64,000 nucleotides of DNA from an uncultured Dehalococcoidia bacterium (GCA_958295715.1 OY282371.1:124001-188000); one strand, 5' to 3'. Numbered from the stretch's first letter, positions 8,928 to 21,210 are shown. Notes: generated by a model not told the origin, from the letters alone. Numbers and translations are program-made.

Positions 8928-9618
8928 GGTTCCCCCGTACACGCGGGGATAGACCCATGTCGCCGGTACGCTGAGGCCCCCGCGCCGGGGTTCCCCCGCA
9001 CACACGGGGATAGACCCGACGGCCAGCCGCCCGTTATTATTGAGTACAGGGTTCCCCCGCACACGCGGGGATAGACCCACCCCGTAGCCGGTCCCACCTA
9101 TGACGCCCGCGGTTCCCCGCACAAGTGGGGATAGACCCGACGAGTGGGTTCGTATTGCTGGCACGTTCCGGGTTCCCCCGCACGCGCGGGGATAGACCTG
9201 AATGTCTACAACTGCATCAATGACTACATCAGGTTCCCCCGCACGCGCGGGGATAGACCCGTCCGCATGGCACGGCAGGCTATCTACAAGCGGGTTTCCC
9301 CGCAAGCGCGGGGATAGACCGGGCTTCATGGAGGGGCGGTTGAGGATGACCACGGTTTCCCCGCACGCGCGGGGATAGACCGGAGTGGCCGGCCACCCCG
9401 AAGGTTGTCAGTCGGGTTCCCCCGCACACGCGGGGATAGACCGTACTGCCGGTTCAGCGTGCTGAACAGGTTCCGGGTTCCCCCGCACGCGCGGGGATAG
9501 ACCTAAGAAAGGATTCACAATCGCAAATGGGCCTAAGGTTCCCCCGCAAGCGCGGGGATAGACCCTCCCAACTGGCGAACTCCCGGTCACGTGGGAAGGT
9601 TCCCCCGCACACGCGGGG
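8928..9618 (+). CRISPR. CRISPR array 2, type I-E, 12 degenerate repeats
   Basis: Eleven full repeats start at 8928, 8989, 9050, 9111, 9171, 9232, 9293, 9354, 9415, 9476 and 9537. A truncated twelfth (9598-9618) loses its 3' end at GGGGTTG. The repeat is the same family as array 1 but in the opposite orientation (crRNA on the plus strand). Its copies vary (CGTACACG, CACACACG, CACACGCG, CACAAGTG, CAAGCGCG cores), and one has lost a C. The damaged right end is the leader-distal end. The left flank does not resemble the array 1 leader, so this array is probably old and no longer acquiring spacers. Confidence 0.98.
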
Positions 9619-9643
9619 TTGTTATGGACGCCGGGTTGGGCGG

Positions 9644-12301
9644 CTACAACCGCCGCAGCCCCAGCCGGTCGTACACGAAGCGGCGGTCGCCCACGCTGAA
9701 CCGGAACCCGCCCTCAACGGGCGACGGCGTTACCGACTCCGGGGCCTTCTCAGCCGGGAGCCAGCGCACCGACACCGCCAGCCCGTCTATCTCGCGCGAC
9801 CCTCCGAAGGGGCTGGACTGGGCGGGGTTGAAGGCTATGTCGATGCGGTCGTCTCCCAGCCGGGTCCGTATCTTTTTGTCGTCGCTTGGGAACACCACCT
9901 TGTCGTTATCCAATAGAAACGACTTGTCGCGCCGGATGATGTTGAGGAGCGCGGATTGTCTCTCGGCATAGCCGCCGCCCTCCACTTCGTTGGCGTGCTT
10001 CTGCCAGCCCTCTTCCATCTCTTTGACGATATCGTGGAGGACTTCAGGATGGGTGGCCCTCTCGACCAGCATCCTGTTCATTTCGGGAATGTTCCACTGG
10101 GGATGCCCGGCGATGAGCCGCCTCGTGGCTTCGAGAACCATTAGGTTGGTGTACACGCCGCCATAGGGACCTAGGCCGTTGGCGTCCTGGCGGCGTTTCA
10201 ACATCGGCGACAGGTCCCCGCCGGGCGGGGCAAGCACGATGCAGACGGGATCTGCGTATCCGTCGGGGCGGTTATTGACGTGGCGGTGCAGTCGGCCGAT
10301 GCGCTGCAACAGCACGTCCACGGGGCAGAGGTCGGTTATCAGCAGGTCGGCGTCGATGTCTAGGGACTGCTCCAGGGTCTGAGTGCCCACCAGAACGCGC
10401 CCGCCGGGCTGCCGGTCCCGGTCTTTGCCGAGCAGGGCCTCCACTTGTCCATCCAGCGACTTGCGGTCGCAGGCGGCGAAGCGTCCGTGGTGCAGCGTTG
10501 TTACGCCGTCAACGGCGAAGAGCAGGGCCGCGTCGCTGGGGCCGGCCATATCTTCCAACGCCTGCTGGGAGCTTATGGCGTGTCCAACCGTGTTCCTGAC
10601 CACCAGGACCTTGGCTCCTGCGCGGGCCGCCTCCAACGCGCGGCGGGCGGTACCGGCGAAATCGTGCATGGTGGGGGTTATTTCCACCCGAACCCTCTTT
10701 TCCTGGTTGTTTTCCCCGGCGGCCATCAGGTTTTCCCCGTCGCCGGCGGGCGCGCTCACGGCGGGGTAGGGCGCCGCGATGGCCTCAGCCATAGCCATAG
10801 ATGGAAGCGCGCTGGCGGACCTCTTGCCGTGACGCAGCCACCGGAGCCGGGCCACGGAGCCAAGGGTGGCAGACATCAGCAGCGCGTGGCCCCCTGCGCC
10901 TACGTGGGCGTTGAGCAGGGCCTCTATGACCACGCTCATGTAGGTGTCGGAGGCGTGGGCCTCGTCCACCACCAGCAGGTTCCGGGCCAGGCAGGCCGTC
11001 CGCATGTGGGCGTTTTTCACTTGAAGCGCTCCCATCATCGCTTGGTCTACGGTGCCCACGGCTATCTGCGCGGCCAAGAACCGTTTGGGATGCTCTGTGG
11101 CCCACCGCCGCTCTGCGCCCTCCCAGTGGGGGTTGTAGTCATGCAGTCCTGCCTCACCGGGAGGAGGGGAGGCGGCGTATCCCGGCACGGCCAAGGCCAC
11201 GTAGGGTCTGTGCATGGTGGGGAACAGGTTGGCGACGAACTTCTCAACGCGTTGGTGGATTTGGATGGCGGCCGCGCGGGTGGGAAGGGCGAAGTAGAGG
11301 CCGTCCACCAGCCCGGCCTCGTACATGCCGGCGAAACGCCACAGGGCGGCCTCCGTCTTGCCGGAGCCGGTCTCGGACTCGATGATGACCAGGGGCTCGT
11401 TCAGGGACACCTCTTGCGCCTTCCGCTGGATGGCGTTTGGACCGGATGACTCGGTGAGTCCGAAGAGGTCTCGGAAACCCGGCGTTCCCCCGAAACGGCT
11501 TCTCTGGGCCGACAGGTCCAGCCCTATGGCGTTGACGGCGGTCTTGGCCTGCCGTTGGGCGTGTTGGAAGTAGTCGTCTTGTGGCGAGTCTTTGAAGTTG
11601 AACCAGTCTTCTTTGGAGCCAATCCAGTCGGCCAGGTTGCACAGGCCCAGGAACATGTGCTGGAACTCCGGCGCAGGCGGCAGGGAAGGCGCGCGGGAGG
11701 CGAAGGCCGTGGGGAACCACTGACGCGCCAGCTTGCCGATGCGCCGCACGGACTCCTCAGGGCTCAGGCCGCCGAAGGGCCGCCAGATGCACGGGTTCTT
11801 GTGGAGGGGGTTTCCCAGATTCAGCGGGCGGCCGTGATGCGACAGGGTTGCCAAGAGCAGCGCGCCGAACGTTTCTCCTCCACGGTCGTCCCAAGCGCAG
11901 AACTCCTCCCAGCCCAGGGCGTCGGAGAACCAATCCGCGGTTGCGACGTCATCATTCATCAGAATCGGCTTTAGGTCGTCGTAGTGGGAGGCCCTGTGCG
12001 GCCGGCGCTTTCCTTTTAAGTCCTGCTGTCTCCATATCTGGGCCTGGAATCCCATGTTGACCTTGCCTATGTCGTGCAGGGCCGCCAAGACGCTGAGGCG
12101 GGCCGCCGTCACGTCGTCAAGGGAATCTAGCCCGGCGGTCCGGGCCAACCGAAGCCTGATAGTGGGTTGAGCCAGCAGCGCCTCAAAGCAGGCTCCCACG
12201 TCGGCTAGGTGATGCTCCAGCAGATGAATGCGGGCCTTGTCCTGGCGGTCGGACTTGCCCCAGGGATGGCGGGTGTAAACCGGCGGCTTCTCGTCGTTCA
12301 T
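9644..12301 (-). CDS. cas3: Cas3, HD nuclease-helicase of type I-E CRISPR
   Basis: Cas3 unwinds and degrades DNA marked by Cascade. Domains in order: an HD nuclease (LHDIGK near residues 75-80, SHHGRP near 155), a DExH helicase (ETGSGKT near 312, VDEAH near 446, MSATLG near 480), a helicase C domain (GTQTLEQSLDIDAD and QRIGRLHRH near 666-674), then a C-terminal domain. I start at the ATG at 12301 (885 residues), which has AGGAGG 10 nt upstream. A TTG 48 bp earlier has no ribosome site. It is cut off from cas8e by array 2, which is unusual for I-E loci. Confidence 0.96.
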   Translation of the reverse strand: MNDEKPPVYTRHPWGKSDRQDKARIHLLEHHLADVGACFEALLAQPTIRLRLARTAGLDSLDDVTAARLSVLAALHDIGKVNMGFQAQIWRQQDLKGKRRPHRASHYDDLKPILMNDDVATADWFSDALGWEEFCAWDDRGGETFGALLLATLSHHGRPLNLGNPLHKNPCIWRPFGGLSPEESVRRIGKLARQWFPTAFASRAPSLPPAPEFQHMFLGLCNLADWIGSKEDWFNFKDSPQDDYFQHAQRQAKTAVNAIGLDLSAQRSRFGGTPGFRDLFGLTESSGPNAIQRKAQEVSLNEPLVIIESETGSGKTEAALWRFAGMYEAGLVDGLYFALPTRAAAIQIHQRVEKFVANLFPTMHRPYVALAVPGYAASPPPGEAGLHDYNPHWEGAERRWATEHPKRFLAAQIAVGTVDQAMMGALQVKNAHMRTACLARNLLVVDEAHASDTYMSVVIEALLNAHVGAGGHALLMSATLGSVARLRWLRHGKRSASALPSMAMAEAIAAPYPAVSAPAGDGENLMAAGENNQEKRVRVEITPTMHDFAGTARRALEAARAGAKVLVVRNTVGHAISSQQALEDMAGPSDAALLFAVDGVTTLHHGRFAACDRKSLDGQVEALLGKDRDRQPGGRVLVGTQTLEQSLDIDADLLITDLCPVDVLLQRIGRLHRHVNNRPDGYADPVCIVLAPPGGDLSPMLKRRQDANGLGPYGGVYTNLMVLEATRRLIAGHPQWNIPEMNRMLVERATHPEVLHDIVKEMEEGWQKHANEVEGGGYAERQSALLNIIRRDKSFLLDNDKVVFPSDDKKIRTRLGDDRIDIAFNPAQSSPFGGSREIDGLAVSVRWLPAEKAPESVTPSPVEGGFRFSVGDRRFVYDRLGLRRL

Positions 12302-12381
12302 CGCTTCTGCGCCTCCTGCCCTGCGTGTTACGCTTGCGTCGGCGTCCAATATATCAGAAACTAGGCGGCGGGATTATTTGA

Positions 12382-15092
<2,711 letters not shown>

Positions 15093-15109
15093 GCCGGGCC
15101 GCGAACGGC

Positions 15110-15380
15110 TCCATCCGTCATTCCCGCACAGGCGGGAAGGGCGCGTGCGCCCACTTATGTTTTGAAGAGTCTTGGTTCTGCGTTGGGGGCTTCGGATGGC
15201 CGCCCCCCTCGTCATTCCCGCGAAGGCGGGAATCCATCTTTCCACCTCGGCAAGGACGGGGAGCGCCCGTACATAGAGGGCGTCCCCACGAGTGACGCCG
15301 GGGTTTCGGGCTTTGGTCCTGCTGTGTAAGGTTCCTGGATTCCCGCCTGCGCGGGAATGACGGGAGGAGGGAAAGCGGGA
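15110..15380. repeat. Mosaic palindromic repeats (dRS3-like), 15.1-15.4 kb
   Basis: This non-coding gap carries a half palindrome joined to GGGCGCGTGCGCCC and a TTTTGAAGAG tail (15119-15175). Palindromes of the form ATTCCC-N8-GGGAAT lie near 15213 and 15337, with a CACGAGTGACGCCGGGGTTT segment between them that is also seen near 30460 and 34720. The remainder up to 15480 holds nothing recognisable. Confidence 0.8.
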
Positions 15381-15480
15381 ATGACGAGAGGTGGTTGCAA
15401 TGCCGGGAGGGAGAACGTGAGAGCGATGATTAGGCGGGGGCTGGAACGGCTGTAACTGGCTCAATTAGCCAACGGCAAAC

Positions 15481-15951
15481 CTATTTTGCTCTACATAGCT
15501 TCTTATCGTTGAGCATATCTCTATGGGCACGAGTAAAGTTTTTACACTTGAGGGTTGAATATATTTTACCGAGTGGTTTATCTATCAGCTTTTTGTTCTT
15601 AAAATCCTTACGCAAGTCCTTGTCGTTGGAATACAATAAACGGGCTCCGCTGACCTGAGCGAGGGCAAGAATGTGCGAGTCGTTAGATTTGCACACCCCA
15701 CTATTCTTGATATGCCTTGTCCTAGTTTCGACTAGGGCCGTATTTTCGGTCCTCATCCTTCCCCGCTGCCTAGCCGTAGCCGCCCACTTCCTGAAGGGTA
15801 TGGAGCTTTTATAGAGATCCTCACTCAGCTTGCCGCCGACCACCAGCATCCCGTTTTCACTGTTCATCCACTCATAGAATTTCTTCCCCGCCGGATGCTG
15901 CGTTGACCCGAACACCTCGCTAATGACACTTGCGTCAAGAATAGCGCACAT
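15481..15951 (-). CDS. PIN-domain ribonuclease-like protein
   Basis: The 156-residue protein has the PIN-domain acidic residues: D6 in AILDASVISE, E44 in KLSEDLY, D91 in SNDSHILALA, and D110/D112 in YSNDKDLRKD. PIN proteins are metal-dependent RNases, often VapC-type toxins or abortive-infection effectors. It follows the AAA ATPase gene by 3 bp, so the two form an operon. No VapB-like antitoxin is nearby. A-T-rich codons differ from the flanking genes, which suggests transfer. I infer an effector role with the ATPase as sensor. Confidence 0.8.
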   Translation of the reverse strand: MCAILDASVISEVFGSTQHPAGKKFYEWMNSENGMLVVGGKLSEDLYKSSIPFRKWAATARQRGRMRTENTALVETRTRHIKNSGVCKSNDSHILALAQVSGARLLYSNDKDLRKDFKNKKLIDKPLGKIYSTLKCKNFTRAHRDMLNDKKLCRAK

Positions 15952-15954
15952 CCT

Positions 15955-17316
15955 CTAACTCGGTACAACCTCCTCCTGCTTCCACAGGGACCTTGTTATC
16001 TCATCCATGAAGAATTTTCCATAGCCATGAGGAGCGTTGATAACATTGCCCTCTTTGTCGATTCTGATGGGATGAATCTGAACATCCAGGTCCCCACGCT
16101 CGAAATAGAGGATGGAGACGTCGCTAGGCTTCAGATTTGTGACGCCGTCGCGCACGTCCATACTCACGCGGTTTATCAAAAATTCGCTATGGGTCTCGAC
16201 TATCAGCTGGCGTTTTGAAGAGGCGACCTGGCAGAACAGGCTCCCGAGAGCGGCCTGGGCGCTGGGGTGAAGGTGGACCTCCGGCTGCTGGATTAGGAAG
16301 GTGTTCAGCGCGTCCGGGCGCAAAAGCTCAGTAATCACAGGCAGGGCCTGGCTCACGCCGTATCCCACGTCAATCAGGTTGCGCCATGGCCCCTTTCGCT
16401 TGCCCCCGGACTTCCGGATCTGCACCTGAAATGGGTCACTTCCCTTTTCCCCCAGCTTCCTTATGACTATCTCATCGAAGAGGCCTGAGGCCTTGCCAAA
16501 GTGTTCAAGCCGCCCTCTAAGGACTTTCCAAGCATCCTTGTCTCTGGAAAATATGTCTGCGAGATACATGGGGACATAATCACCTTCGGGGTCCCGCGTG
16601 GGACGGGCTGGGTCGTAGGTGCGGTGTGGCTTGGAGCGGACCGGGGCGCTTGCAAATGGTCGCCGCTGGGAAATCCCCACTTGTGGTATAGTCAGACGCC
16701 GAAGCTGTTTAAAGTCTTGTGAACTAATATCGGGAGAACCGGGCAATGGTTGAAAATTGTCAAGCGCTTCTTCGTAGCTATCGGAATAGCCCATCAAAAG
16801 AAAAAACCATGGATCTATCACACGGCCTTCACCAAAGAGAAACGGGGAATCGAGTTCCTCAGGGTTCTTCATTTTCCACGTTCCTCTGCCGGTCCCAACT
16901 TGGACCACATAGGGTTCGCCGCTCGCAAAGGATGCGCTGATACTGGTTTCCCCACGGGCAATGCGACGTTTTATAGGAACGGGCGCTGTTCCACCTTTAC
17001 CCAAGGCGAACTCAAAATTATAGTCAAGGTTCCTATTTAGCGTTGACCTAGCGCTAAATCCTGCTTCGAAGGTATCCGCCCGACTTCCTCGAGCTCCCCG
17101 GTGGTGAGCTATCTCGTCAAAGCTACCCAGGTCGTACGGGTACTCCTTAAAGTCAGGGGTACGAAATTCATAGGCTAACTCCATTAGGGCTCGGACCATG
17201 GCTAGGAAGGACGTTTTGCCTGTGCTGTTTTCGCCAACGAGAAGGGTCAGGGGGGCCATGGGGACGGTCTGCTCCTCGCGGAAGCACCTGTAGTTTTTAA
17301 GCGTAATACTTTCCAT
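15955..17316 (-). CDS. OLD/RecF-like AAA ATPase, partner of the PIN gene
   Basis: A 453-residue ABC-type AAA (AAA_15/AAA_21 class) ATPase. It opens with ITLKNYRCFREE, has a Walker A in VGENSTGKTS (28-36), a signature-like/Walker B region in LIQQPEVHLHPSAQAAL (about 360) and the switch VETHSEFLINR (about 385). No TOPRIM nuclease domain follows, so the nuclease function is presumably supplied by the PIN protein encoded 3 bp downstream. ATPases of this class recur as sensors in anti-phage systems. The ATG has GAGAGG 9 nt upstream. I know of no named system with exactly this pair. Confidence 0.85.
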   Translation of the reverse strand: MESITLKNYRCFREEQTVPMAPLTLLVGENSTGKTSFLAMVRALMELAYEFRTPDFKEYPYDLGSFDEIAHHRGARGSRADTFEAGFSARSTLNRNLDYNFEFALGKGGTAPVPIKRRIARGETSISASFASGEPYVVQVGTGRGTWKMKNPEELDSPFLFGEGRVIDPWFFLLMGYSDSYEEALDNFQPLPGSPDISSQDFKQLRRLTIPQVGISQRRPFASAPVRSKPHRTYDPARPTRDPEGDYVPMYLADIFSRDKDAWKVLRGRLEHFGKASGLFDEIVIRKLGEKGSDPFQVQIRKSGGKRKGPWRNLIDVGYGVSQALPVITELLRPDALNTFLIQQPEVHLHPSAQAALGSLFCQVASSKRQLIVETHSEFLINRVSMDVRDGVTNLKPSDVSILYFERGDLDVQIHPIRIDKEGNVINAPHGYGKFFMDEITRSLWKQEEVVPS

Positions 17317-17378
17317 AGCGGTGACCTCTCTTTACCTGGGGCCACTATAGAATATCATACCGGCGCGCGGGTATGGGC

Positions 17379-18359
17379 TTAGGAGACCTTCTTGTAGATC
17401 TGTATGCGGTCGCGGCGGCCGTCGAGCACGTAGATACGGTTCTCGCTGTCTACCTCAACGGCTACGGGTTCGCGGAACCGCTTCTCCTTTTCCGCCATGT
17501 CGGGCACGCTGGCCCGCTGCTCCCAGAAGGCGGTGTTCCCGCCCAGTTGGAGCTTGCCCCAGGTGGAGAGTCCGGCGTCGCCCGTCCACAGGGTGATGAA
17601 GGCGCCCGTCCTGTCGAAGACCTGGACCCGGTCGTTGCCCCAGTCGGTAACGTAGATGTCGCCGTCGCTGTCCACGGCCACCCCGGTGGGTCGGTAGAAC
17701 TCGCCGTTGCCCGTTCCGGAAGAGCCGAACTTGAGAAGGAACCTGCCGTCGGGTGAGAACTTTTGGATGCGGTCGTTGCGCCAGTCGGCCACGTAAACGC
17801 TGCCCTCGCCGTCTACGGTGACGCCCCAGGGGTAGTTGAGTTGGCCGTCTCCGTCGCCAAAGCCTCCCCAGGCCGCCAGGAACCGGCCGTCGGGGGTGAA
17901 CCTCTGGATGCGGTGATTCTCGCCGTCGGCCACCAGCAGGTTACCATCAGCCTCAAAGACCAGCCCGGCGGGGCCGTTAAGCTGGCCGTCGCCGCTGCCC
18001 TTCTCGCCCCACTTGCCCAGGTAGGCGCCCTCCCGGCTGAAGATGGTGACGCGGTTGAGCCACTCGTCGCACACGAAGACCCGGCCATCGGGATGAGCGG
18101 CCACGGAGAGGGCCCAGATGAACTGGCCGTCCTCCTCCCCGCGCTGCCCGAAGTCCCCCAGAAACTCCTCGCGGATGTTCAGGCGGCACACGCGGTGCCC
18201 CAGGACCTGCCGCTCGGTGGTGCGGTTCAGGACGTAGATGTCGTCGTCCATTCCCAGGGCTATGTCAATGGGGGTGCGGAAGGACTCGCCGGTGACGGAA
18301 CTGCGTCCAATGGTCAGTTGATATTCGTAGGCGCGGGTGGCTTCAGCTTTAGTTGTCAT
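17379..18359 (-). CDS. NHL-repeat beta-propeller protein
   Basis: A 326-residue protein made of about six NHL repeats, visible as recurring DGxIYVxDxxNxRIQxFxxDGxFLxxWG units (for example NLLVADGENHRIQRF, SVYVADWRNDRIQKF, DIYVTDWGNDRVQVF). It has no signal peptide or membrane segment. It is downstream of the DUF1501 and DUF1800 genes on the same strand and probably in their operon. A paralogue lies at 50235, again behind a DUF1800 gene. Function is unknown; NHL propellers bind proteins, sugars or RNA. Confidence 0.85.
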   Translation of the reverse strand: MTTKAEATRAYEYQLTIGRSSVTGESFRTPIDIALGMDDDIYVLNRTTERQVLGHRVCRLNIREEFLGDFGQRGEEDGQFIWALSVAAHPDGRVFVCDEWLNRVTIFSREGAYLGKWGEKGSGDGQLNGPAGLVFEADGNLLVADGENHRIQRFTPDGRFLAAWGGFGDGDGQLNYPWGVTVDGEGSVYVADWRNDRIQKFSPDGRFLLKFGSSGTGNGEFYRPTGVAVDSDGDIYVTDWGNDRVQVFDRTGAFITLWTGDAGLSTWGKLQLGGNTAFWEQRASVPDMAEKEKRFREPVAVEVDSENRIYVLDGRRDRIQIYKKVS

Positions 18360-18410
18360 CCCTTTCCCAACCTCGATTAGTTATGAGTAGTTATGGCCTC
18401 GCGTGGGGGC

Positions 18411-19541
18411 CTACAGGAAATCCAACTGTTCGAAGGTCCCGCCGATGCAGGGCTTGGCGTCCAGGCCCATCCAACGCTCCAACACGGTGGCGTAGAGGCC
18501 GCGGAAGTCGTAGTTGAAGTGGAGGTCTCCGTCCAAGAGCTTCGCCTCATCGATGGAGGGGTACTCGCTGTAGAAGCCGCCCTTGACCGGGTCGCCGATG
18601 AGGAAGGCCCCGCCGCCGGTGCCGTGGTCGGTGCCGGTGCCGTTGTCCCTCGCGCGGCGTCCGAACTCGGTGAAGAGCAGTATCGCCACGTTGTCGCTGG
18701 CGTCGTGCTCGCGTAGGTCGTCGTAGAAGTCGACCAGGGCCGCGGAGAGGTTTTGCCACAGGGGTTCGTGGGAGGCCAACTCGTTGGCGTGGGTGTCGAA
18801 GTTGCCGTACTCGGCGTACAGCACCCTGGCGCCCAGGTTGGCCAAGTGCACCTGGGCCACGCCCTTCAGGCTTTGGGCTATGGGCGTGTTGGCGTATTCC
18901 ACGGTGGATGAGTAGCCGGCGGGGGCGGTCTTGAGGATGTCGGCGCCTTTCAGGATGTCCGAACCCGTTTGGCTCAGGTAGTCCATAACGTATCCGGAGC
19001 CAATGGTGGGGCCGTACATGCGGGCGAAGACGTCAAGGGCCTGGTCCCGCTCTGCCTGGGGGGATATGCCCGTCATCACGCCGTACCGCTCAAGCTCCAT
19101 GACCGAGGCCACGGGGACGCCCGGCAGGGCCAACGCCCTGGGAAGACCGGGGCCGAAGCTGATGGCGGTGAGCACGTTCTCCCCCTTGGGGTCAAGCTCG
19201 CGGGTGGCGCGGCCCAGCCAGCCCTCGGTTCCCATGCGGTCGGGCTCCGCGGTGTGCCAGACGTCCATGGAGCGGAAGTGGGAGCGGTTGCAGCCTTCGA
19301 AGCCCACGCCGTGAATGACGGCCATCTTGCCCGCGTCCCAAAACCGCTCCTTCAGAGGCGCCAGGTTGGGGTTGAAGCCCAGGTCGTCGTCGATGGGAAT
19401 CACGGTGTCTTGGGGGATGCCGATGTTGGGCCGGTAGTCCTGGTACAGGCCGTTGTTGTAGGGTATTACGGTGTTCAGGTAGTCGTTGCCGCCGGTAAGC
19501 TGCACCACCACCAGCACGGGGTCTTTTGTGGAATTGGCCAT
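18411..19541 (-). CDS. DUF1501 family protein (sulfatase-fold, function unknown)
   Basis: A 376-residue DUF1501 protein. Family features are VVVQLTGGNDYLNTVIPYN at the start, GCNRSHFRSMDVWHT, NFDTHANE, LLFTEFGRRARDNGTGTDHGTGGGAFLIG and a C-terminal LDFL. Unlike many relatives it has no Tat signal, so it appears cytoplasmic. The ATG has AGGAGG 7 nt upstream. It sits between a DUF1800 gene (20 bp upstream) and the NHL gene. DUF1501 and DUF1800 genes are commonly paired; their joint role is not established. Confidence 0.9.
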   Translation of the reverse strand: MANSTKDPVLVVVQLTGGNDYLNTVIPYNNGLYQDYRPNIGIPQDTVIPIDDDLGFNPNLAPLKERFWDAGKMAVIHGVGFEGCNRSHFRSMDVWHTAEPDRMGTEGWLGRATRELDPKGENVLTAISFGPGLPRALALPGVPVASVMELERYGVMTGISPQAERDQALDVFARMYGPTIGSGYVMDYLSQTGSDILKGADILKTAPAGYSSTVEYANTPIAQSLKGVAQVHLANLGARVLYAEYGNFDTHANELASHEPLWQNLSAALVDFYDDLREHDASDNVAILLFTEFGRRARDNGTGTDHGTGGGAFLIGDPVKGGFYSEYPSIDEAKLLDGDLHFNYDFRGLYATVLERWMGLDAKPCIGGTFEQLDFL

Positions 19542-19561
19542 TGCTTTCCTCCTAAAGGGTG

Positions 19562-20971
19562 TTAGGCGAACTGATACTCCCTGGTTGCCGCGATGAGTTG
19601 GAGGACGCGGCCCACCCTGCGGGCGAAGTCGCCGCGCTGCTCCTCGGTGTCTCTAAGGAGGTCTCCGCCCTGCTCCACGTGGGCGATTAGGGCGGTTCTT
19701 GCTTCGGGGGCCACGGTGAGGGGTCCCATGAGGTCCAGGCAGCCGTCCACGAAGTCGCCGGGGGTCATGGGGCCGGGCCGGGTCTCCAGCCGTTCAATGA
19801 TGGAGCGAACCCCGGGGAGGGTGGTGTCGCCCACCCGGTTGGCGACGAAGTTGACCCGGTTGGATAGGGAGCCGCTGTTAATCCACTCCTTGCCATAGTG
19901 CCAGCCCTCAACGCTGGGCGGGTTCATTATCATCTGCCCCATGTAGCCGGCCTGGACCACCAGGTCGTCGATGCCCGGCTTGGGCGTGATGTAGTCGCCG
20001 ACTAGCCGCAGGGCGCCGACGACCACTTCCACCGGACTCTTGACCTTGGCGTACCACACGGCCTCGTCCTTGAAGAAGTCGGAGTTTAGCAGCGTTCGCA
20101 TGACGGAGCGCATGTCGTAGTTGGACTGTAGGTAGGCGTCGGCCAGGATGTTTATGGCGGCGCCGTCTCTGGGCGGGGTGTGGGGCCACGCCGGGACCTG
20201 GGCCTCGTCGGCCACGAAGAAGTTGTACAGGTGCCGCGCGATGAACCGGGCGGTGGCCGGCTGCCTCACCACTATGTTGATGATGTCGTCGCCGTTGAAG
20301 TTGCCCCGTTGACCCAGGAACACCTTTTCGCCGTCGTCGTGGTCATCGGCCTTGTATTCGAACTCCAAGAAGTAGCGCTGGAAGGGGTAGAGGGGCGGGA
20401 AGGGCTTGTGAGTCCAGCCGGTGAAGGCCCGGGAGGCTTCCTTCACGTCCCTTTCGGTGTAGTTGCCGACGCCCATGGAGAAGAGTTCCAGCAACTCACG
20501 GCCCCAGTTCTCGTTGATGGCCCCGTTGTGGTTGTCCCGGTTGTCCAGGTAGATGATCATCGCCGGGTCCCGGGCCAGGTCCGCCAGGAGTTCGCGGTAG
20601 TTGCCAAGGCAGTGACGCCTGAGCATCTCTATCTGCTTCTGCACCGTTTGGGGGTGGTCGACCTTGGCGTTGCCGGTGCAGAGGATGGAGTGCCAAAAGA
20701 GGGTCATCTTCTCTTCCAAGGGCCGGTGGGTGGATATCATCCGCTGAAGCCACCAGCCCTGGGTCTCCGGGAGGCCGTTGCCGTAGCGCGCGCCAATGTG
20801 GTGGCGGCGGGCCAAGTCCTCGTCCCAAGGCGGTTGGGAGTCGGGGTGGAGGAGGTCTTCAACGACGGCCTCGTATCCCTTGGCTGCCAGCCGCTCCAAC
20901 TCGTCCCTAGTCGCCCCGAACCCCGCCCTGCGCATGAGGTGGGCCATAAGGGCTATCTCTTTTTCTGCCAC
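19562..20971 (-). CDS. DUF1800 family protein, copy 1
   Basis: A 469-residue DUF1800 protein: HLMRRAGFGATRDELERLAAKGYE at the N-terminus, then FWHSILCTGNAKVDHP, NENWGRELLELFSMGVGNYTERDVKEASRAFTGWT and RFIARHLYNFFVADE, the family's most conserved blocks. I start at the GTG at 20971 (AAGGAGG 8 nt upstream), which matches the start of the paralogue at 48729. No signal peptide is seen. It is the first gene of the DUF1800-DUF1501-NHL operon. Confidence 0.9.
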   Translation of the reverse strand: MAEKEIALMAHLMRRAGFGATRDELERLAAKGYEAVVEDLLHPDSQPPWDEDLARRHHIGARYGNGLPETQGWWLQRMISTHRPLEEKMTLFWHSILCTGNAKVDHPQTVQKQIEMLRRHCLGNYRELLADLARDPAMIIYLDNRDNHNGAINENWGRELLELFSMGVGNYTERDVKEASRAFTGWTHKPFPPLYPFQRYFLEFEYKADDHDDGEKVFLGQRGNFNGDDIINIVVRQPATARFIARHLYNFFVADEAQVPAWPHTPPRDGAAINILADAYLQSNYDMRSVMRTLLNSDFFKDEAVWYAKVKSPVEVVVGALRLVGDYITPKPGIDDLVVQAGYMGQMIMNPPSVEGWHYGKEWINSGSLSNRVNFVANRVGDTTLPGVRSIIERLETRPGPMTPGDFVDGCLDLMGPLTVAPEARTALIAHVEQGGDLLRDTEEQRGDFARRVGRVLQLIAATREYQFA

Positions 20972-21181
20972 GTTCCCGCCTCCTTGTGGGTGATGTGAAG
21001 TGGGGGCTGTATGCCCAAAATCTACCATCCCCCGCTTGGGGTGTCAATGCGGACGGAGGCGCGCCGGGGGGGCTTACCAATATCTTTGCAGATTGGCGCC
21101 ACTGCCTGATATTCAATTCCTGAGCCGCTCCTAGTCAATCTTAGGGAATCTCGTTCGCTGGACTCTCTTCGTGATACACTG

Positions 21182-21210
21182 TTGACAAAGTTGGCGTCGG
21201 GAGAGATTAA
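21182..21210 (+). promoter_or_regulatory. Candidate promoter of the DUF1828 module
   Basis: A perfect TTGACA at 21182-21187 is followed after 17 bp by GATTAA (21205-21210), a weak -10 box, 19 bp before the ATG at 21229. The remainder of the gap 20972-21228 holds nothing else recognised. Confidence 0.4.

Noticed and set aside
8844-9590. Minus-strand frames across array 2
   Set aside because: They are repeat-derived translations of the degenerate CRISPR array, with no ribosome site.
10445-11449. Long plus-strand frame opposite cas3
   Set aside because: It is a GC-rich shadow of cas3; the minus-strand frame carries all helicase motifs.
15212-15400. Frames with SFPRRRES, MDSRLRGND or HSRAGGNP
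   Set aside because: These are the translated dRS3-like palindromes found in all repeat-filled gaps, not proteins.
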